A stretch of 64,000 bases of DNA from Rhineura floridana (GCF_030035675.1 NC_084482.1:224112943-224176942), one strand, 5' to 3'; shown: positions 21,895-33,150, counted from the stretch's first letter. The notes: generated from the sequence alone by a model not told the origin. Made by a program: numbers and translations.

Positions 21895-22265
21895 CAGTTG
21901 GTATAGCACAGTGGGGAGGACAGCCTGGCTGGGAGTCCAGAGTCTGTGAGTTCAAATCCCTGCTCGTGTCTCCTGGGCGTCAAGGGCCAGCTAAAGATCA
22001 CCCCCACAGTGAGTGGCTCAGGGGTTATGTGCCCTGCCACCTGTGCAGCCGTGGGCAAGCTGCATAGTCCCAAGGAGCCCAGTTGCCCCCCAGCTGGCAC
22101 TTGCGGACAAGGAAGGGGCTGGCTTGTGCAGGTGTGGCAAGCTGAGCAGGTCCTAGCCAGCTGGGGAGGACTAGCCTCAGGGGGAGGCAATGGGAAACCC
22201 GCTTACCATGAAATCCCTATTCATAGGGTAGCCATAAGTTGGGATCGACTTGAAGGCAGTCCATT
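21895..22265 (+). repeat. Long-form Sauria-type SINE
   Basis: Begins with a TAGCACAGTGGGGAGGA head and a GTTCAAATCCC B-box, has a long GC-rich body (CCCCCAGCTGGCACTTGC), and ends with the Bov-B-like GGGATCGACTTGAAGGCAGT. Further copies at 30408 and 36668. Confidence 0.85.
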
Positions 22266-22334
22266 TCCAGGGGTACAGAAGACAGCCCAGGATGGGATCG
22301 TTCATAATATGAACTACAGCCTGGGATTTGAAAA

Positions 22335-22336
<2 letters not shown>

Positions 22337-22403
<67 letters not shown>

Positions 22404-22404
22404 G
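22337..22404. repeat. Compound (CT)n(CA)n(GA)n microsatellite
   Basis: Three uninterrupted dinucleotide runs in a row just beyond the poly(A) signal of the minus-strand gene. Confidence 0.95.
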
Positions 22405-22429
22405 GTGGAACTGCTGGAACAATGTGCAT

Positions 22430-22435
22430 TTTATT
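22430..22435 (-). promoter_or_regulatory. Poly(A) signal of the minus-strand Myb/SANT gene
   Basis: AATAAA on the minus strand, about 236 bases after the stop at 22671-22673. Confidence 0.55.
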
Positions 22436-22670
22436 AGCAAGGACATTTTACAACAAGGTAGTAACAGACGACACAGAAGGTAACAACTGGCACCTTACAC
22501 AGACTACCCCAAACAAAACGTTCACTATACACACAGCCACCACACAGAGCCTCCAGGCCAGAACTCCAAATACGGACGAAAAGGCAATTTATACTCTCAA
22601 GAGTTGGTAACTATGTGGGACTGATGCCTCATCGCTACACATTTAATCATGTTCATCAAACGTTCTGTTA

Positions 22671-22831
22671 TCATTGCTGACGGGCGGGTGGTCCAGGGAC
22701 GACAACAGCAGACAGAACAGCGTCCATCTTTCTTTCTATGCGGTGTAGTGCCTCCAAAATCTCCTCCTTCCATTTTTCCGTATTGTCCTTCAGCATTTCT
22801 GTGTCATTCCTCAGTTTTTTAAATTCTTCAC
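22671..22831 (-). CDS. Myb/SANT-like gene, terminal coiled-coil exon
   Basis: Final exon after a TTTTGTTTAAAAAG acceptor. Entered in phase 1 (A|GT makes Ser) from the exon at 23474-23875, it reads SEEFKKLRNDTEMLKD, then NTEKWKEEILEALHRIERKM, then DAVLSAVV, PGPPARQQ and a TGA stop. The first 40 residues have heptad-like hydrophobic spacing, suggesting a short coiled coil for dimerisation. C-terminal helices of this sort are common in Myb/SANT-like proteins of the MSANTD and Harbinger-Myb groups; I do not recognise a specific orthologue. No second copy of this exon is visible in the duplicated cassettes. A poly(A) signal follows. Confidence 0.75.
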
Positions 22832-23473
22832 CTTTTTAAACAAAAGAAAGGCATTCCGTTACTATAGCCCACAAAGGGGCAGGCAGGCATTACAGTGAGT
22901 GACTTGACGAAGAGTGCTGTAAAGAATACAATTCAATCCCCACCACGGCGGCTTGAAATTTTGTGTAGGCCAAGTCTCCAACTCACCAGTGTGAGAATGT
23001 CTAAGGCTGCATACATGCCATACTTTTAAGAAACTTGTAGTTTGTAAGGGTGCTAGGAATTGTACCTCTGCAAGGGGTAAACTAGAGTTCCCAGGATCCT
23101 TTGGAGGAAGTCATGTGCTTTGATTCCAGACAATGGTCGCTCTGCTGCAACAAAGTAGGGTGTAGACCTGGACTTCATGCTAATATTGCATGGTGTTAAA
23201 AAGATTGACATATGCATTGCACATCAATCAGATGGTATATCTGTACTTTACGGAAATATTTTTTGTTTTGATAAGCATTTCCAGCTGGATGAAAAGATCT
23301 CTGCCTTATGTTCGAAAACAGTACAAAATAAACATCTGTCGTGGCAGGGAGTGGGAAATCATACTGTTTTTAAAACTATTTTCAGACAAACATAAAAGGC
23401 AATTCATAACAATATGAATCCATACCTTGATAACTGTTTGAATTAGAAGACGTAGTTCAGTAAATTTACTTAC
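22832..23473 (-). other. Intron of the Myb/SANT gene
   Basis: Mostly unique sequence with an old MITE-like patch near 23020-23100; no exon seen. Confidence 0.5.
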
Positions 23474-23875
23474 TCAGCGTAGAACAAGCAGGGCACTGTT
23501 GGCTAACGTACCACTGCTGTACATGACTGTCAGTGGCAGATGCCGATCTACTAGTAACAGAGGTAGGACTAGCGAGAAGATCACCAGGACTACTTGCTGC
23601 TTGCTCCAGGGATGCTTCGAGGAGTCCTAGAGGAGGGCAACCCAAAGCAGAGTCAGTCATGGAAGCATCCAGATCCTCTTCCTCCTCCTTTATTTCTTCG
23701 AAATCGTTCTGCTGTTCTGGAAGGAAGAGGGCTTTCTCCTGGTGGGAGGAAGGACCGAGGAAAGATGGAAGAGAAGGAGGAATTCTTTTGAGTTCATCTT
23801 CAGATATCATTGGATCCTCCTGCTCATGTCCTTCAGCCTCTTCTCGATATCTTGTCAGCCTCCTCTTAGCTTCAA
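23474..23875 (-). CDS. Myb/SANT-like gene, acidic exon
   Basis: 402-base exon (134 codons, phase 1 to 1) between a TTGCCTTTTCAG acceptor and a CTGA|GTAAGT donor. It begins VEAKRRLTRYREEAEGHEQE, a charged helix, and continues through EEIKEEEEDLDAS to a Ser/Ala-rich part (SPTSVTSRSASATDS) and an aromatic, cysteine-containing end (WYVSQQCPACSTL). Fully open. No catalytic motif; the composition suits a nuclear linker or activation region between the DNA-binding module and the terminal coiled coil. Its phases fit both the linker exon before it and the terminal exon after it. Confidence 0.78.
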
Positions 23876-24221
23876 CTGAAAAGGCAAATTGTAAGAGGTG
23901 TTTCAAAACATGGTTGCTTTTTATAACTCTAAGACACCGTGCAACTACTTCAATCATGCTATACATACAGAGTATTACGATTCTCATATTGTCTATAATT
24001 CACACAACACTTAAGCTCTCCACCTAAAGTTTTGCAATGTGAAAGGCGGAATAGCTTTCTTGAAAACAAGCAGGGGGAGTCCTTTCTCCGGTGTGGGGCA
24101 GTTGCAGCTTTTGTCTTGCAGCATTGTTCTCTGAACAGCGTTATCAATTTTAGAAAATAAGGTATCAAAAACTCAAAAATCTTCCAAAACTTCTAATGCT
24201 CCAAAAGGTTTTACCGCCCTC
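23876..24221 (-). other. Intron, nothing recognised
   Basis: Short unique intron sequence. Confidence 0.4.
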
Positions 24222-24385
24222 TCTTGTATGAGAACTCTGGGACAGACGATGAAGCTGAATTCTGGGAGATTCAGACCAGACAAAACAAACTATGGGATTT
24301 GCTTCCACAAGAGGCGGTTAGTCTACCAACTTGGATGGCTTTAAAAGATTAGACAAATTCATGGACAAGGAGAAGGCCATCAATG
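24222..24385 (+). repeat. CR1-like ORF2 end fragment
   Basis: Nucleotide text of the CR1 C-terminus (ACTTGGATGGCTTTAAAAGA, then TAGACAAATTCATGGACAAG), 5' and 3' truncated. Confidence 0.7.
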
Positions 24386-24516
24386 AGTACTTTTATTGTT
24401 GTCACTACAGTATTGTGCTTTCAGGCTGTATACTACCTTGCGATATTCTATATGAAAGTGAGGTCCATAAATATTTAAATAAAAACAAACTAGCAAGCTG
24501 TTTGAGACCTAAATAC

Positions 24517-24696
24517 CTGAAGAGGCAACTTCCCCACTATCAACCATCTCAGGCCGTACAATAGGCAAGGGAGGCTCTGTTGGTGGGACAGCTTCTGGCT
24601 GTTGCTCGATGGGTGTTGGCCTGTGAGAGGGCATTGTCAATGACAGTTCTCCATTTGTGGAATTGCTTTCATTGTCTGTCTCCCACGCATCGACCA
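24517..24696 (-). CDS. Linker exon, cassette 1
   Basis: 180-base exon, phase 1 at both ends, between CTGTTTCAG and TTCAG|GTATTT. It reads VVDAWETDNESNSTNGE, then a Pro-rich segment (PTPIEQQPEAVPPTEPPLP) ending MVDSGEVASSG. Fully open, and the same length as its two paralogues at 31530-31709 and 37727-37906. The opening DxWETDNES, together with the upstream intron, matches the start of the zinc-finger exons at 29239, 37330 and 45753, so this exon probably descends from a zinc-finger exon cut short by an internal donor. In gene order it sits between Myb exon 1 and the acidic exon, with matching phases. Confidence 0.78.
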
Positions 24697-25118
24697 CTGA
24701 AACAGAGAGAGAAAAACCAACATGAGTGGGGGGGGGGGGGAGAAAGGGACTGTCAAATCAAGAAAGCAACCAAATCAACTCCTGTGGACAATCCCAGAAT
24801 GCAAAATCCCAGAATGCGCATGCCTTCACAGACATGCAAGGGAGGCCAATCCTGCCACAAATCAGACTCTCTTGCAGTCCATGCAGAATTACAATCATGG
24901 GAAATGCTTCACCATCACTACTCGCTAATTCTATGTTATGCCACATCAACATGGCAGCCATTTTGTGACTGGTGCCCCCCCAGAACTCTCTTAAAATTTG
25001 AAATGTGCCACCTGCTCCAAAAAGGTTGGCGACCTCTGTTCCAGATGTTGCTGAATTGCAACCCTTTCGCAAGTATGGCCAATTGCCAAGGGTGATGGGA
25101 GTTTTATTTATTTTTTTA
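24697..25118. other. Intron, homologous to other cassettes
   Basis: Aligns by eye with 31710-32250 and 37907-38500 (shared CAAATCAACTCCTGTGGA-type text), marking the tandem duplication. A G-run lies at 24728. Confidence 0.55.
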
Positions 25119-25487
25119 TTGAGAGCCAGTGTGGTGTAGTGGTTAGAGTGTTGGACTATGACCTGGGAGACCAGGGTTCTAATCCCCACACAGCCATGAA
25201 GCTCACTGGGTGACCTCGGGCCAGTCACTGCCTCTTGGCCTCAGAGGAAGGCAATGGTAAACCACCTCTGAGTAGTGTGGTGTAGTGGTTAGAGTGTTGG
25301 ACTATGACCTGGGAGACCAGGGTTTGAATCCCCGCACAGTCATGAAGCTCACTGGGTGACCTTGGGCCAGTCACTGCCTCTCGGCCTCAGAGGAAGGCAA
25401 TGGTATACCCGCTCTGAATACCGCTTACCACGAAAACCCTATTCATACAGTCGCCTTAAGTCGGGATCGACTTGAAGGCAGTACATT
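25119..25487 (+). repeat. Two Sauria-type SINEs in tandem
   Basis: A copy cut off after CCACCTCTGAGTA (25119-25268) runs directly into a second copy with a complete tail (to 25487). Both have the GTAGTGGTTAGAGTGTTGGA head. Confidence 0.88.
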
Positions 25488-25865
25488 TACATTTTATTAT
25501 TTGATTTAGATCCCACCCTTCCTCCCAGCAGAAGCCAAGGGCGGCAAGAGCCCGGTTGTAGTTCAGCACTGTCTGGAAAGCCAAAGGTTCCCTGCTCCTG
25601 ATATAGTTAGATCATAACATGGAGAAAGTGATGGTCTTTCTATATTGGCCTTCCCCAACCTTGTATTCCCAAACATGTAGAGGATGCAACTTCCATCAAC
25701 CCCAGTCCCAGTTTGGTGGAAGCTGCTTTAGACGTACCACCTGGGCCATGAGAGTCTTATATATAAACTTGTTTCATTGACTAAGCGAGAGTACTAAGTG
25801 CAAATGCCAAAATTTTTCATCTTGTCAATGTGTCCAATTATTATGGACAAGGTGCTTGGACAGGT

Positions 25866-27545
25866 ACGTGCAACCACCTCGGTACTTGATCCTTGCCCCT
25901 CTTGGCTAATAAAAACTAGCAGGGATGGAACAGTTGGCTGGGCCAGGGAAGTGATAAATGCCTCTTTACGAGAGGGAGTGGTCCCTGGCTGTCTGAAAGA
26001 GGCGGCGGTGAGACCACTCCTGAAAAAACCTTCCTTGGACCCAGAAAATTTCAGCAGCTACAGACCAGTAGTGAATGTTCCATTCCTGGGCAAGATCTTG
26101 GAACGAGTGGTTGCTGGCCAGCTCCAGGCACCATTGGATGAAACCGATTATCTAGATCCATTTCAATCGGGTTTTAGGCCTGGTTTTGGCACTGAGATGG
26201 CCTTGGTCACCCTGTCTGATGACCTATGTCGGGAGAGAGACACAGGGAGTGTAACTCTGTTGATTCTCCTTGATCTCTCAGCAGCTTTTGATACCATCGA
26301 CCATGGTATCCTTCTGGAGAGGCTCGCGGAGTTGGGAGTTGGAGGTACTGCTTGGCTGTGGTTCCGCTCCTACTTGGCTGGCCATCTCCACAAGGTAGTG
26401 CTTGGGGAACATTGCTCGACACCGTGGGTTCTCCAATGTGGGGTCCCGCAGGGGTCAGTTTTGTCTCCCATGCTCTTTAACATCTATATGAAGCCGTTGG
26501 GTGCGGTCATCAGGAGTTTTGGAGTGCGTTGTCATCAGTACGCTGATGACACGCAACTCTACTTCTCCTTTTCATCATCCTCAGGTGAGGCTGTCGATGT
26601 GCTGAACCGTTGCCTGGCCGCGACAATGGACTGGATGAGAACTAACAAACTGAGGCTCAATCCTGACAAGACTGAGATGCTGCTGGTGGATGGTTTCTCC
26701 GATCGGATGGTGGATACATACCCTGTCCTGGATGGGGTTACACTCCCCCTGAAGGAGCAGGTCCATAGTCCTCTTAGACTCTTCCCTCTCACTTGAGGCT
26801 CATGTAGCCTCGGTGACACAGAATGTGTTCTACCAACTCCGGTTGGTAGCCCAGCTACGTCCCTATTTGAGTAAGAAGGACCTCACATCAGTTGTACATG
26901 CTCTGGTAACCTCGCGTTTGGACTACTGCAACGCGCTCTACGTAGGGCTACCTTTGAAGACAGTTCGGAAGCTACAGCTAGTGCAAAATGCGGCAGCCAG
27001 ATTGCTAACAAGGACCAAGCGGTCCGAGCATATAACACCTGTTCTGGCTTGCCTGCACTGGCTCCCAATATGCTTCCGGGCCAGATTCAAAGTGTTGGTA
27101 TTGACCTATAAAGCCTTATACGGCACGGGACCACGATATCTGTCGGAACGCCTCTCCCGATATGAACCGGCCCGTACACTACGGTCTACTACGAAGGCCC
27201 TCCTCCGGGTTCCGTCTCATAAGGAGGCCTGGAGGGCGGTGACAAGATCTAGGGCCTTCTCAGTGGTGGCCCCCAAATTGTGGAACAGTCTCCCTGAGGA
27301 GGTGCGCTTGGCGCCGACACTACTATCCTTTCGGTGCCAAGTTAAAACCTTCCTCTTTTCCGAGGCATTTTAATTTAAGTTAACTTAATTTTAAATGTGT
27401 TGTAACTGATTTTAGATTATGTTGTTTTTACATGCTCTGTTGTATTATATTGTGTGATTTTATTGTACTCTTGTGTTCACCGCCCAGAGAGCTATTGCTA
27501 GTCGGGCGGTATAAAAGTGTAATAAATAATAAGAATTATTATTAT
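25866..27545 (+). repeat. L2-clade LINE with most of the RT domain
   Basis: ORF2 from VREVINASLREG-type text through FRPGFGTEMALVTL, LLDLSAAFDTIDHGILLERL (motif A), CGVPQGSVLSPMLFNIY and HQYADDTQLYF (motif C, YADD), then NPDKTEMLLV. It continues in a second frame (LDYCNALYVGL, WNSLPEEVRLAPTLLSF) after a frameshift near 26770. The 3' UTR ends GTCGGGCGGTATAAAAGTG and TTATTATT. The 5' end (endonuclease) is missing. It interrupts the left flank of Myb cassette 1: text matching 34.2 and 44.3 kb resumes after it. Confidence 0.93.
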
Positions 27546-27646
27546 TATTATTTAAAAATCCAGCTTAAAAAAAAACCTTGAACGATCAATATGAAAAGGT
27601 AAGCAGAAGACCCTGCAAATACAAAGATTTTTCTGTTAAAACTCAC

Positions 27647-27966
27647 CGGGCTTTTTGCGTTCTCCAAAGGGCGGCTTCCCGGCCGCAATCCAGATCAAAT
27701 TTACTTCTTTATAGAAGGGAGGAGGGTGCTTGACTCGGACTTGTCCGGTGGCCGCCTCTATGCCCTGATTGAAAAAGTCGATCTTCAGACGCTTCCATTT
27801 CGCACGGAGTTGACACGTGGATCTAACGTACCCCATGGCAAGCATATCATCCTGCAAGGCTCTCCAGTATTTCTCGTTAGTAGCTGTACTACTACTCATA
27901 AACACCTTGATGCCAGGGCTGCGTGCTATTATAGAGAGCATTTTTTGGGCTTCGTCTCTTGTCCAT
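27647..27966 (-). CDS. Myb/SANT-like DNA-binding exon, cassette 1
   Basis: 320-base exon between TTATCATAG and AAGCCCG|GTGAGT; enters in phase 2 and leaves in phase 1. It encodes one Myb/SANT-like (trihelix, Myb_DNA-bind_4-type) domain. WTRDEAQKMLSIIARSPGIK gives helix 1 with its conserved Trp; NEKYWRALQDDMLAMGY is helix 2; STCQLRAKWKRLKIDFFNQG is the recognition helix with Trp and basic residues; then a PFYKEVNLIWIA helix. This fold is known from ZSCAN20/ZSCAN29 and MSANTD proteins. Alternatively translation could start at an in-frame ATG just upstream (27996-27998, MQCLTLACYHRW), an ATG missing from cassette 3. Its protein is identical to cassette 2. Confidence 0.82.
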
Positions 27967-28137
27967 CTATGATAACATGCAAGAGTGAGACATTGCATTG
28001 ACCATGTATATAATAAATTGACAAGCTATGTCTGTAGCAAACTTAATTGGTTTGGGGAGTCTGGTAGGTTAACTTCTGTGCACTTCCCCCAGAAACCAAG
28101 ACAGTATATATACTCTAGCACTGACCTACACCCTGTA

Positions 28138-28235
28138 TTCATCTCTTGTCCATCTGCAGTAACATGCAAGAGTGAGACACTCTCTCTAGCAAAACTAATT
28201 GGTTTGGGGAATCCTGTTGGTTAATCATTGCACAC
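28138..28235 (-). pseudogene. Start of an older Myb/SANT exon, truncated
   Basis: On the minus strand this reads an acceptor TTACTGCAG followed by ATGGACAAGAGATGAA, encoding WTRDE, the first residues of the Myb exon, preceded by a diverged copy of its intron flank. It is cut where the near-identical segment of cassette 1 begins. Confidence 0.6.
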
Positions 28236-28625
28236 TTATTTTATTTATTTATTATTTGATTTATATCCCGCCCTTCCTCCCAGCAGGAGCCCAAGGCGGC
28301 AAACCAAAGCACTAAAAGCACTTTAAAACATCATAAAAACAAACTTTAAAACACATTAGAACAAAACAACTTTAAAAACATTTAAAAAAAAAAAAAAAAA
28401 AGCTTCCCACAGCATATATACTCTAGCACTGACCTACAGACTTTCTTGATCCTTGTGAACCACTGAGATGCTTAATGCTGGGAGGAAGGGCGGGATATAA
28501 ATCTAATAAATAAAATAATTAACTAATTAATAACTATAATAATAATAATAATGTGAGGAAGTATGTGATATAAATCTAATTAACTAATTAACTACTACTA
28601 CTACTAATAATAATAATAATTGGAA
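28236..28625 (-). repeat. LINE 3' UTR fragments and (TAA)/(CTA) microsatellites
   Basis: ATTTATTTATTATTTGATTT then CCCGCCCTTCCTCCCAGCAG and an A-rich body with an A-run at 28383-28401, followed by TAA and ACT triplet runs. Confidence 0.7.
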
Positions 28626-28759
28626 TCAAAAAATCACAGTGGAGGCCAAACTTCAGAGTCAGCTGAACAAGAGAATACCACACAGAGAAATCATGCACGT
28701 CTGTGCACGTATCACAAAAGAACATGCATGTGAACTGCAGTCTTGTACGTATTTGCCTG

Positions 28760-29239
28760 TTATCTATGGGGTTGTTTTAAAACCAGCAACAGGTGCCAGT
28801 TGAGCTGTTTGATCCGACAGAAGACAAAGTTTGAGTTTCTCAGTCCACAAATCTGTACATAACCCCTTTGGAAACAAAATTCCTCAAGCACCCCTAGACC
28901 TGATGCTTTTTCCACACTCCAGACATCATTTATCTCCTGTGTGGGCTTCCATATGGATAGCAAGTGTTGTGCTTGTAAATCACCTTTTCCAACATGCAGG
29001 ACACTCTTTCCTCTCCTCTCCCTTAGGAGTTTTTTCAGCTCGTAAGTGGGCTGGACTTTCATAGAAGTTGCTCTCCAGACGAGCAATGGATTTATTATTC
29101 ATCTCACTGTTTTTATCTTGCTCTTGCTTCTTCATTCCTTCTTGATTCCAGACATCCTCTTCAACATCTGGACACTTATGGCTTTCTCCAAACACTGGCT
29201 GCGCTTTGCTTTCGTTAGCCATCTCCCACACATCCCCTC
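28760..29239 (-). pseudogene. Zinc-finger exon, cassette 1, decayed
   Basis: Acceptor TTTATTTTAG then GGDVWEMANESKAQP, an acidic stretch (CPDVEEDVWNQEGMKKQE) and PKGEERKECPACWKRF, the start of the first finger. Further fingers survive only as shifted fragments (HMEAHTGDK- and CLECGKS-type). It cannot encode a working finger array. Phase 1 entry fits a KRAB-B exon. Confidence 0.75.
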
Positions 29240-30407
29240 CTAAAATAAAGCAAACATTTACTATTGTTTATTCAACAAAAGCGAATCGCTTCCTACGTAG
29301 CATCTCAAAGCAATTTCACAATAAAAACAACTGCATTACAAAAACAGTAAAAATCATGTACATTTTGAATGCAGTGCTTCAAAAATTCCATTACTTCCAG
29401 TGATGCTACCGGTAAATGATGTTGCAAGTCGTTAACATTCATACGTACAATAAGCTTCCAATAAGTGGCAAAAAAAAAAAAAAAAAAAGGATCTGGTGTC
29501 TCAATATCCTTGAAGGCTCACAAATGGTGTTCAGGTTTCTCATAGATGGCAATCTTTTACTATTTTGTTTGTTAGATTTATAGCCCGCCCTTCCTCCCAG
29601 TAGGAGCCCAGGTCGGCAAATGTTCCAAATGTTATTGCAGTAAATTGGTAAGACACACATCTTTTAAAGATTGACAGCCTTGCAGCAATTAACAAAATAT
29701 ATTAATAAAGCTTTGGATCTAAAGCTCATGTTTGCATCCTCAAAAATGGACAAAATGTTGTTTATAAAATAAAAATATATTTTTTTTAAAAAATGGACAA
29801 AATGAAAACTGTGGAATAACTTGTATAGAAGTTATTAAGAAGTTATTAGGAATTGTATAGAAGTTATTAGGAATTCCATATTAGGAATTTCTTTGAAAAC
29901 ATTCATCTAAAAGGCCCTTACAAATGGGCATTCCCATCACAGAGGGCAATGGGTACCCCAATGACCACAAACATGCCAACATTCTGGAGCCAGACTGGAG
30001 ATCATACAGGATACCGGAACCAGAGCCATGAATCATTTGTGACAAACTTCTCACCAAGGCAGAAATTGATTTTGTCGACTGGCTAGTCCAACGTTTCCCC
30101 ATTTTTGCTCACTCACAGCACAACCAAGCTCCGTGTTTCGGATAGTTTTTAAACCTGTAAGAGGCCCTGTTCTCAGTTTAAGCAGCTTTCTGCAGAGTTC
30201 TGATACTAGGCCCTGGCCTCTTGTGTTAAAAGTATAGTCTCAAGCCAGGATGAAATTTCTATAAAAATCCCACAAATTGCACTAATTCCACAGCATAGGG
30301 GCAACAGCAAAAAAAGGCCTATTGTGGGGGTCACTGACCTAAGATATTCTCTAGGGTGCACTGCCACTATAGCAGAACTGATGGTAAGTGATATTACAGG
30401 TCTGTAC
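29240..30407. other. Intron/intergenic, mostly unrecognised
   Basis: Contains a LINE 3' end piece at about 29560-29625 and a poly(A) run at 29469-29488. The stretch 29880-30130 is open in places but carries no known domain. Confidence 0.4.
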
Positions 30408-30810
30408 AGTAGTATAACACAATGGGGAGAGCCTGGCTGTGAGTCCAGAGTCTGTGAGTTCAAATCCCCGCTCGTGTCTCCTGGGTGTCAAGGGCCAGCT
30501 AAAGATCACCCCCACGGGGAGTGGCTCAGGGGTTACGCGCCCTGCCACCTGTGCAGCCGTGGGCAAGCTGCAGAGTCGCAAGGAGCCCAGTTGCCCCCCA
30601 GCTGGCAGTTGCAGACAAGGAAGGGGCTGGCTTGTGCAGGTGTGGCAAGCTGAGCAGGCCCTGGGCAGCTGGGGAGGACTAGCCTCAGAGGGAGACAATG
30701 GGAAACCCCCTCTGAATACCGCTTACCATGAAAACCCTGTGAATACAACCAAAAAAAGGATTCATAGGGTTGCCATAAGTTGGAATCGACTTGAGGGCAT
30801 ATAACAACAT
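30408..30810 (+). repeat. Long-form Sauria-type SINE
   Basis: Same family as 21895-22265, with the head near 30410, the GC-rich body, and the tail TTGGAATCGACTTGAGGGCA at about 30780. Confidence 0.85.
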
Positions 30811-30999
30811 ACAGGGATAGGTGGTCCCTTTCAGGTAACTTGGTCCTGATTTGTTATCTGTTAACAAAGAGACATTAAAAATGGCCTGGTAGCTGATCGG
30901 CAGCTGCTGTAGTCCCCTCAGCACAGGTGTAAGATGGGCACATTCAGGTGCTTCACATTTACTGATGAACTTTATGATTTTATAGTTTTTACTGTTGAA

Positions 31000-31450
31000 G
31001 TTATGTGCCTTCAAGTGAATTATGACTTATGGTGACCCTATGAATCAGTGACCTCCAAGAGCATCTGTCATGAACCACCCTGTTCAGATCTTGTAAGTTC
31101 AGGTCTGTGGCTTCCTTTATGGAATCAATCCATCTCTTGTTTGGCCTTCTGCTTTTTCTACTCCCTTCTGGTTTTCCCCGCATTATTGACTTTTCTAGTG
31201 AATCATGTCTTCTCATGATGTGTCCAAAGTATGATAACCTCAGTTTCATCATTTTAGCTTCTAGTGACAGTTCTGGTTTCATTTGTTCTAACACCCAATT
31301 ATTGGTCTTTTTCGCAGTCCATGGTATGTGCAAAGCTCTCCTCCAGCACCACATTTCAAAGGAGTTGATTTTTCTCTTATCCACCTTTTTCACTTTCCAA
31401 CTTTCATATCCATACATGGAGATCATTCATGGTCTGAATGATCCTGACTT
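31000..31450 (-). repeat. Bov-B LINE 3' fragment
   Basis: Minus-strand Bov-B end: WCWRRALHIPWTAKKTNNW, LSYFGHIMRRHDSLEKS and RPNKRWIDSIKEATDLNLQ. Confidence 0.92.
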
Positions 31451-31529
31451 TTTGTTGTGTTTTTAGGTTGTATACCGCCTTGCAATATTTTATACGAAAG
31501 TATGGTATTTAAATATTGCTTCCAAGTAC

Positions 31530-31709
31530 CTAAAGGAGCGACTTCCCCACTATCAACCATCTCGAGCTCTATGATTGGCAAGGGGGGCCCTGTTGGCAGT
31601 GCTGCTTCAAGCTGCTGCCCGAAGGATGTTGGCCTGTGACAGGGCACTCTTGGTGACGGCTCCCCATTTATGGAATTGCTTTCATTGTCTGTCTCGAACA
31701 CGTCCACCA
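31530..31709 (-). CDS. Linker exon, cassette 2
   Basis: 180 bases, phase 1 to 1, fully open: VVDVFETDNESNSINGE, then FGQQLEAALPTGPPLP, ending MVDSGEVAPLG before a GTACTT donor. It is closer to cassette 3 than to cassette 1 (roughly two thirds identical to cassette 1 by eye). WET has become FET. Splice sites are kept, so it could serve Myb exon 2. Confidence 0.72.
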
Positions 31710-32357
31710 CTGAAATCGAGAGAGAAACCGATGTGAGTGGGGTGTGGAAGAAAGGGGGGCTGTGAAATTAGGGAACAAACCAAATCAACTGCTGTGGAGA
31801 ATCCAAGGATAGAAATCTGCCTCTGGCTGGACACGTTTTCAAAGACTTGCTGGGAGAGTCAATCCTGTCAATCATGAGACTGTACCGATTCACTTGCAAG
31901 TCCATATAGGATTAAATTGAGAATACTTTTTAGCCAGGGCAATCCTTAGCTAGGAGAGCTGAAACTGGTGATAAATGAAACCTAGGGAAGCTGCTAAAAC
32001 TAGTACCATGAAGCCAATGTGTCTCTCTCCTGGCCCTGGTGCAATCCCCAACTCAGCCAATTGTCTTCTCTCTCTGGGCTTTCTTCTTCCCAGGGCTGTG
32101 CAATGACGGCAAAGGCTGCGCGGCTGCTCTGCCAGAAGATATGTTGCCTACATACATCCCCCTCTCTGTTCATTTGCTTCATGCCTCCATCCTGAACACA
32201 ATAGCAAGCCTCAGCTAGCAGGAAGAATCTGCCTGAAAATCCCTTCCCTCAGTAGCCAAACTTCAGATTCTCTTCCCCCAATGCTGTCTCTCTTTCTTTC
32301 ACTTACACTCTCTCTCATGCACACACATATATATACAGCTGTCCCTCTGCAGGTTCA
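31710..32357. other. Duplicated intron sequence
   Basis: Homologous to 37907-38500. No exon seen. Confidence 0.5.
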
Positions 32358-32755
32358 TGTGATGCCCCTGTATGTATAATGCTGTAAATATGGTAGGTGT
32401 GGGTATATGGTAAGTCGACTGAGTGAGAGGGGGGAGTACATGGGCTGGAATGCTGCAGAATGTATTATGATTGGCTGAGCGTTTGAGTGTCTGAAGGTAT
32501 AAATGAGAGGATGACAGATTAGTGAGAGTTCAGTTGGTGGGAGTTCTGAGGGAGGTTGGAGTTGGTTTTGTGGGTTGGATTGGATTAGGCTGGTAGTGAG
32601 GCAGGTTATTGATGACTAGAAACATAAAGAGAAAAGCATCTGATGAAACCATACTCTTGTTAACTATACCTTTAAGTAATCTTGTTATTCCTGAGTATAT
32701 AAATAAATATTTCTTGGTTTACCAGAACGCCTGATCCTTGGCTGGGGATATCACA
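32358..32755 (+). repeat. LTR of a retroelement
   Basis: 398-base LTR beginning TGTGATGCCCC and ending GGGGATATCACA (matching short inverted ends), with a TATA-like GTATAAATGAG and AATAAA in order. A short decayed internal stretch with a primer-site-like TGGTGGCAGCGGTG follows, to about 33150. It sits inside the duplicated intron of cassette 2 and is absent from cassette 3, so it inserted after that duplication. Family unresolved (Ty3/gypsy or retrovirus-like); a partial fossil. Confidence 0.65.
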
Positions 32756-33150
32756 GACCAGAAGGGTGGGCAGGGCATATACCAAGGTTGGGAAACAGTA
32801 TCAATGGTGGCAGCGGTGAAGAGATAGTGTAACATCATCAGGTATCCAGAGCAACCCAGGGCTGTAATCTTTATAGGCCCAAAGATACAGGGGGGTTGTG
32901 GCCTGCAAGTGCACCCAGACACAAAGCAGCAATAAGCCAGGAGGAGACTAAGGCACAGTCTTAAGGCAATATTGTTTTACAGGGAGTGACTGGGGTGCTG
33001 CCTAGCAGTGGGATCTTGAGAGATCTTTGCTACAGCCGGTGAGAGAACCATTTAAAGACCAGGACCCTGAGGTGGGACCTTGACAAAGTAGTGACCACAG
33101 GTGGGATCCTGGCAGGTGGCGCCTGAGGTGGGATCCTGACAGGAAGGGGC

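Noticed and set aside
30324-30804. Overlapping open frames of 109-121 codons; also at 21753-22437 and 36535-37063
   Set aside because: They are translations of the GC-rich body of the long-form SINE, present at three loci.
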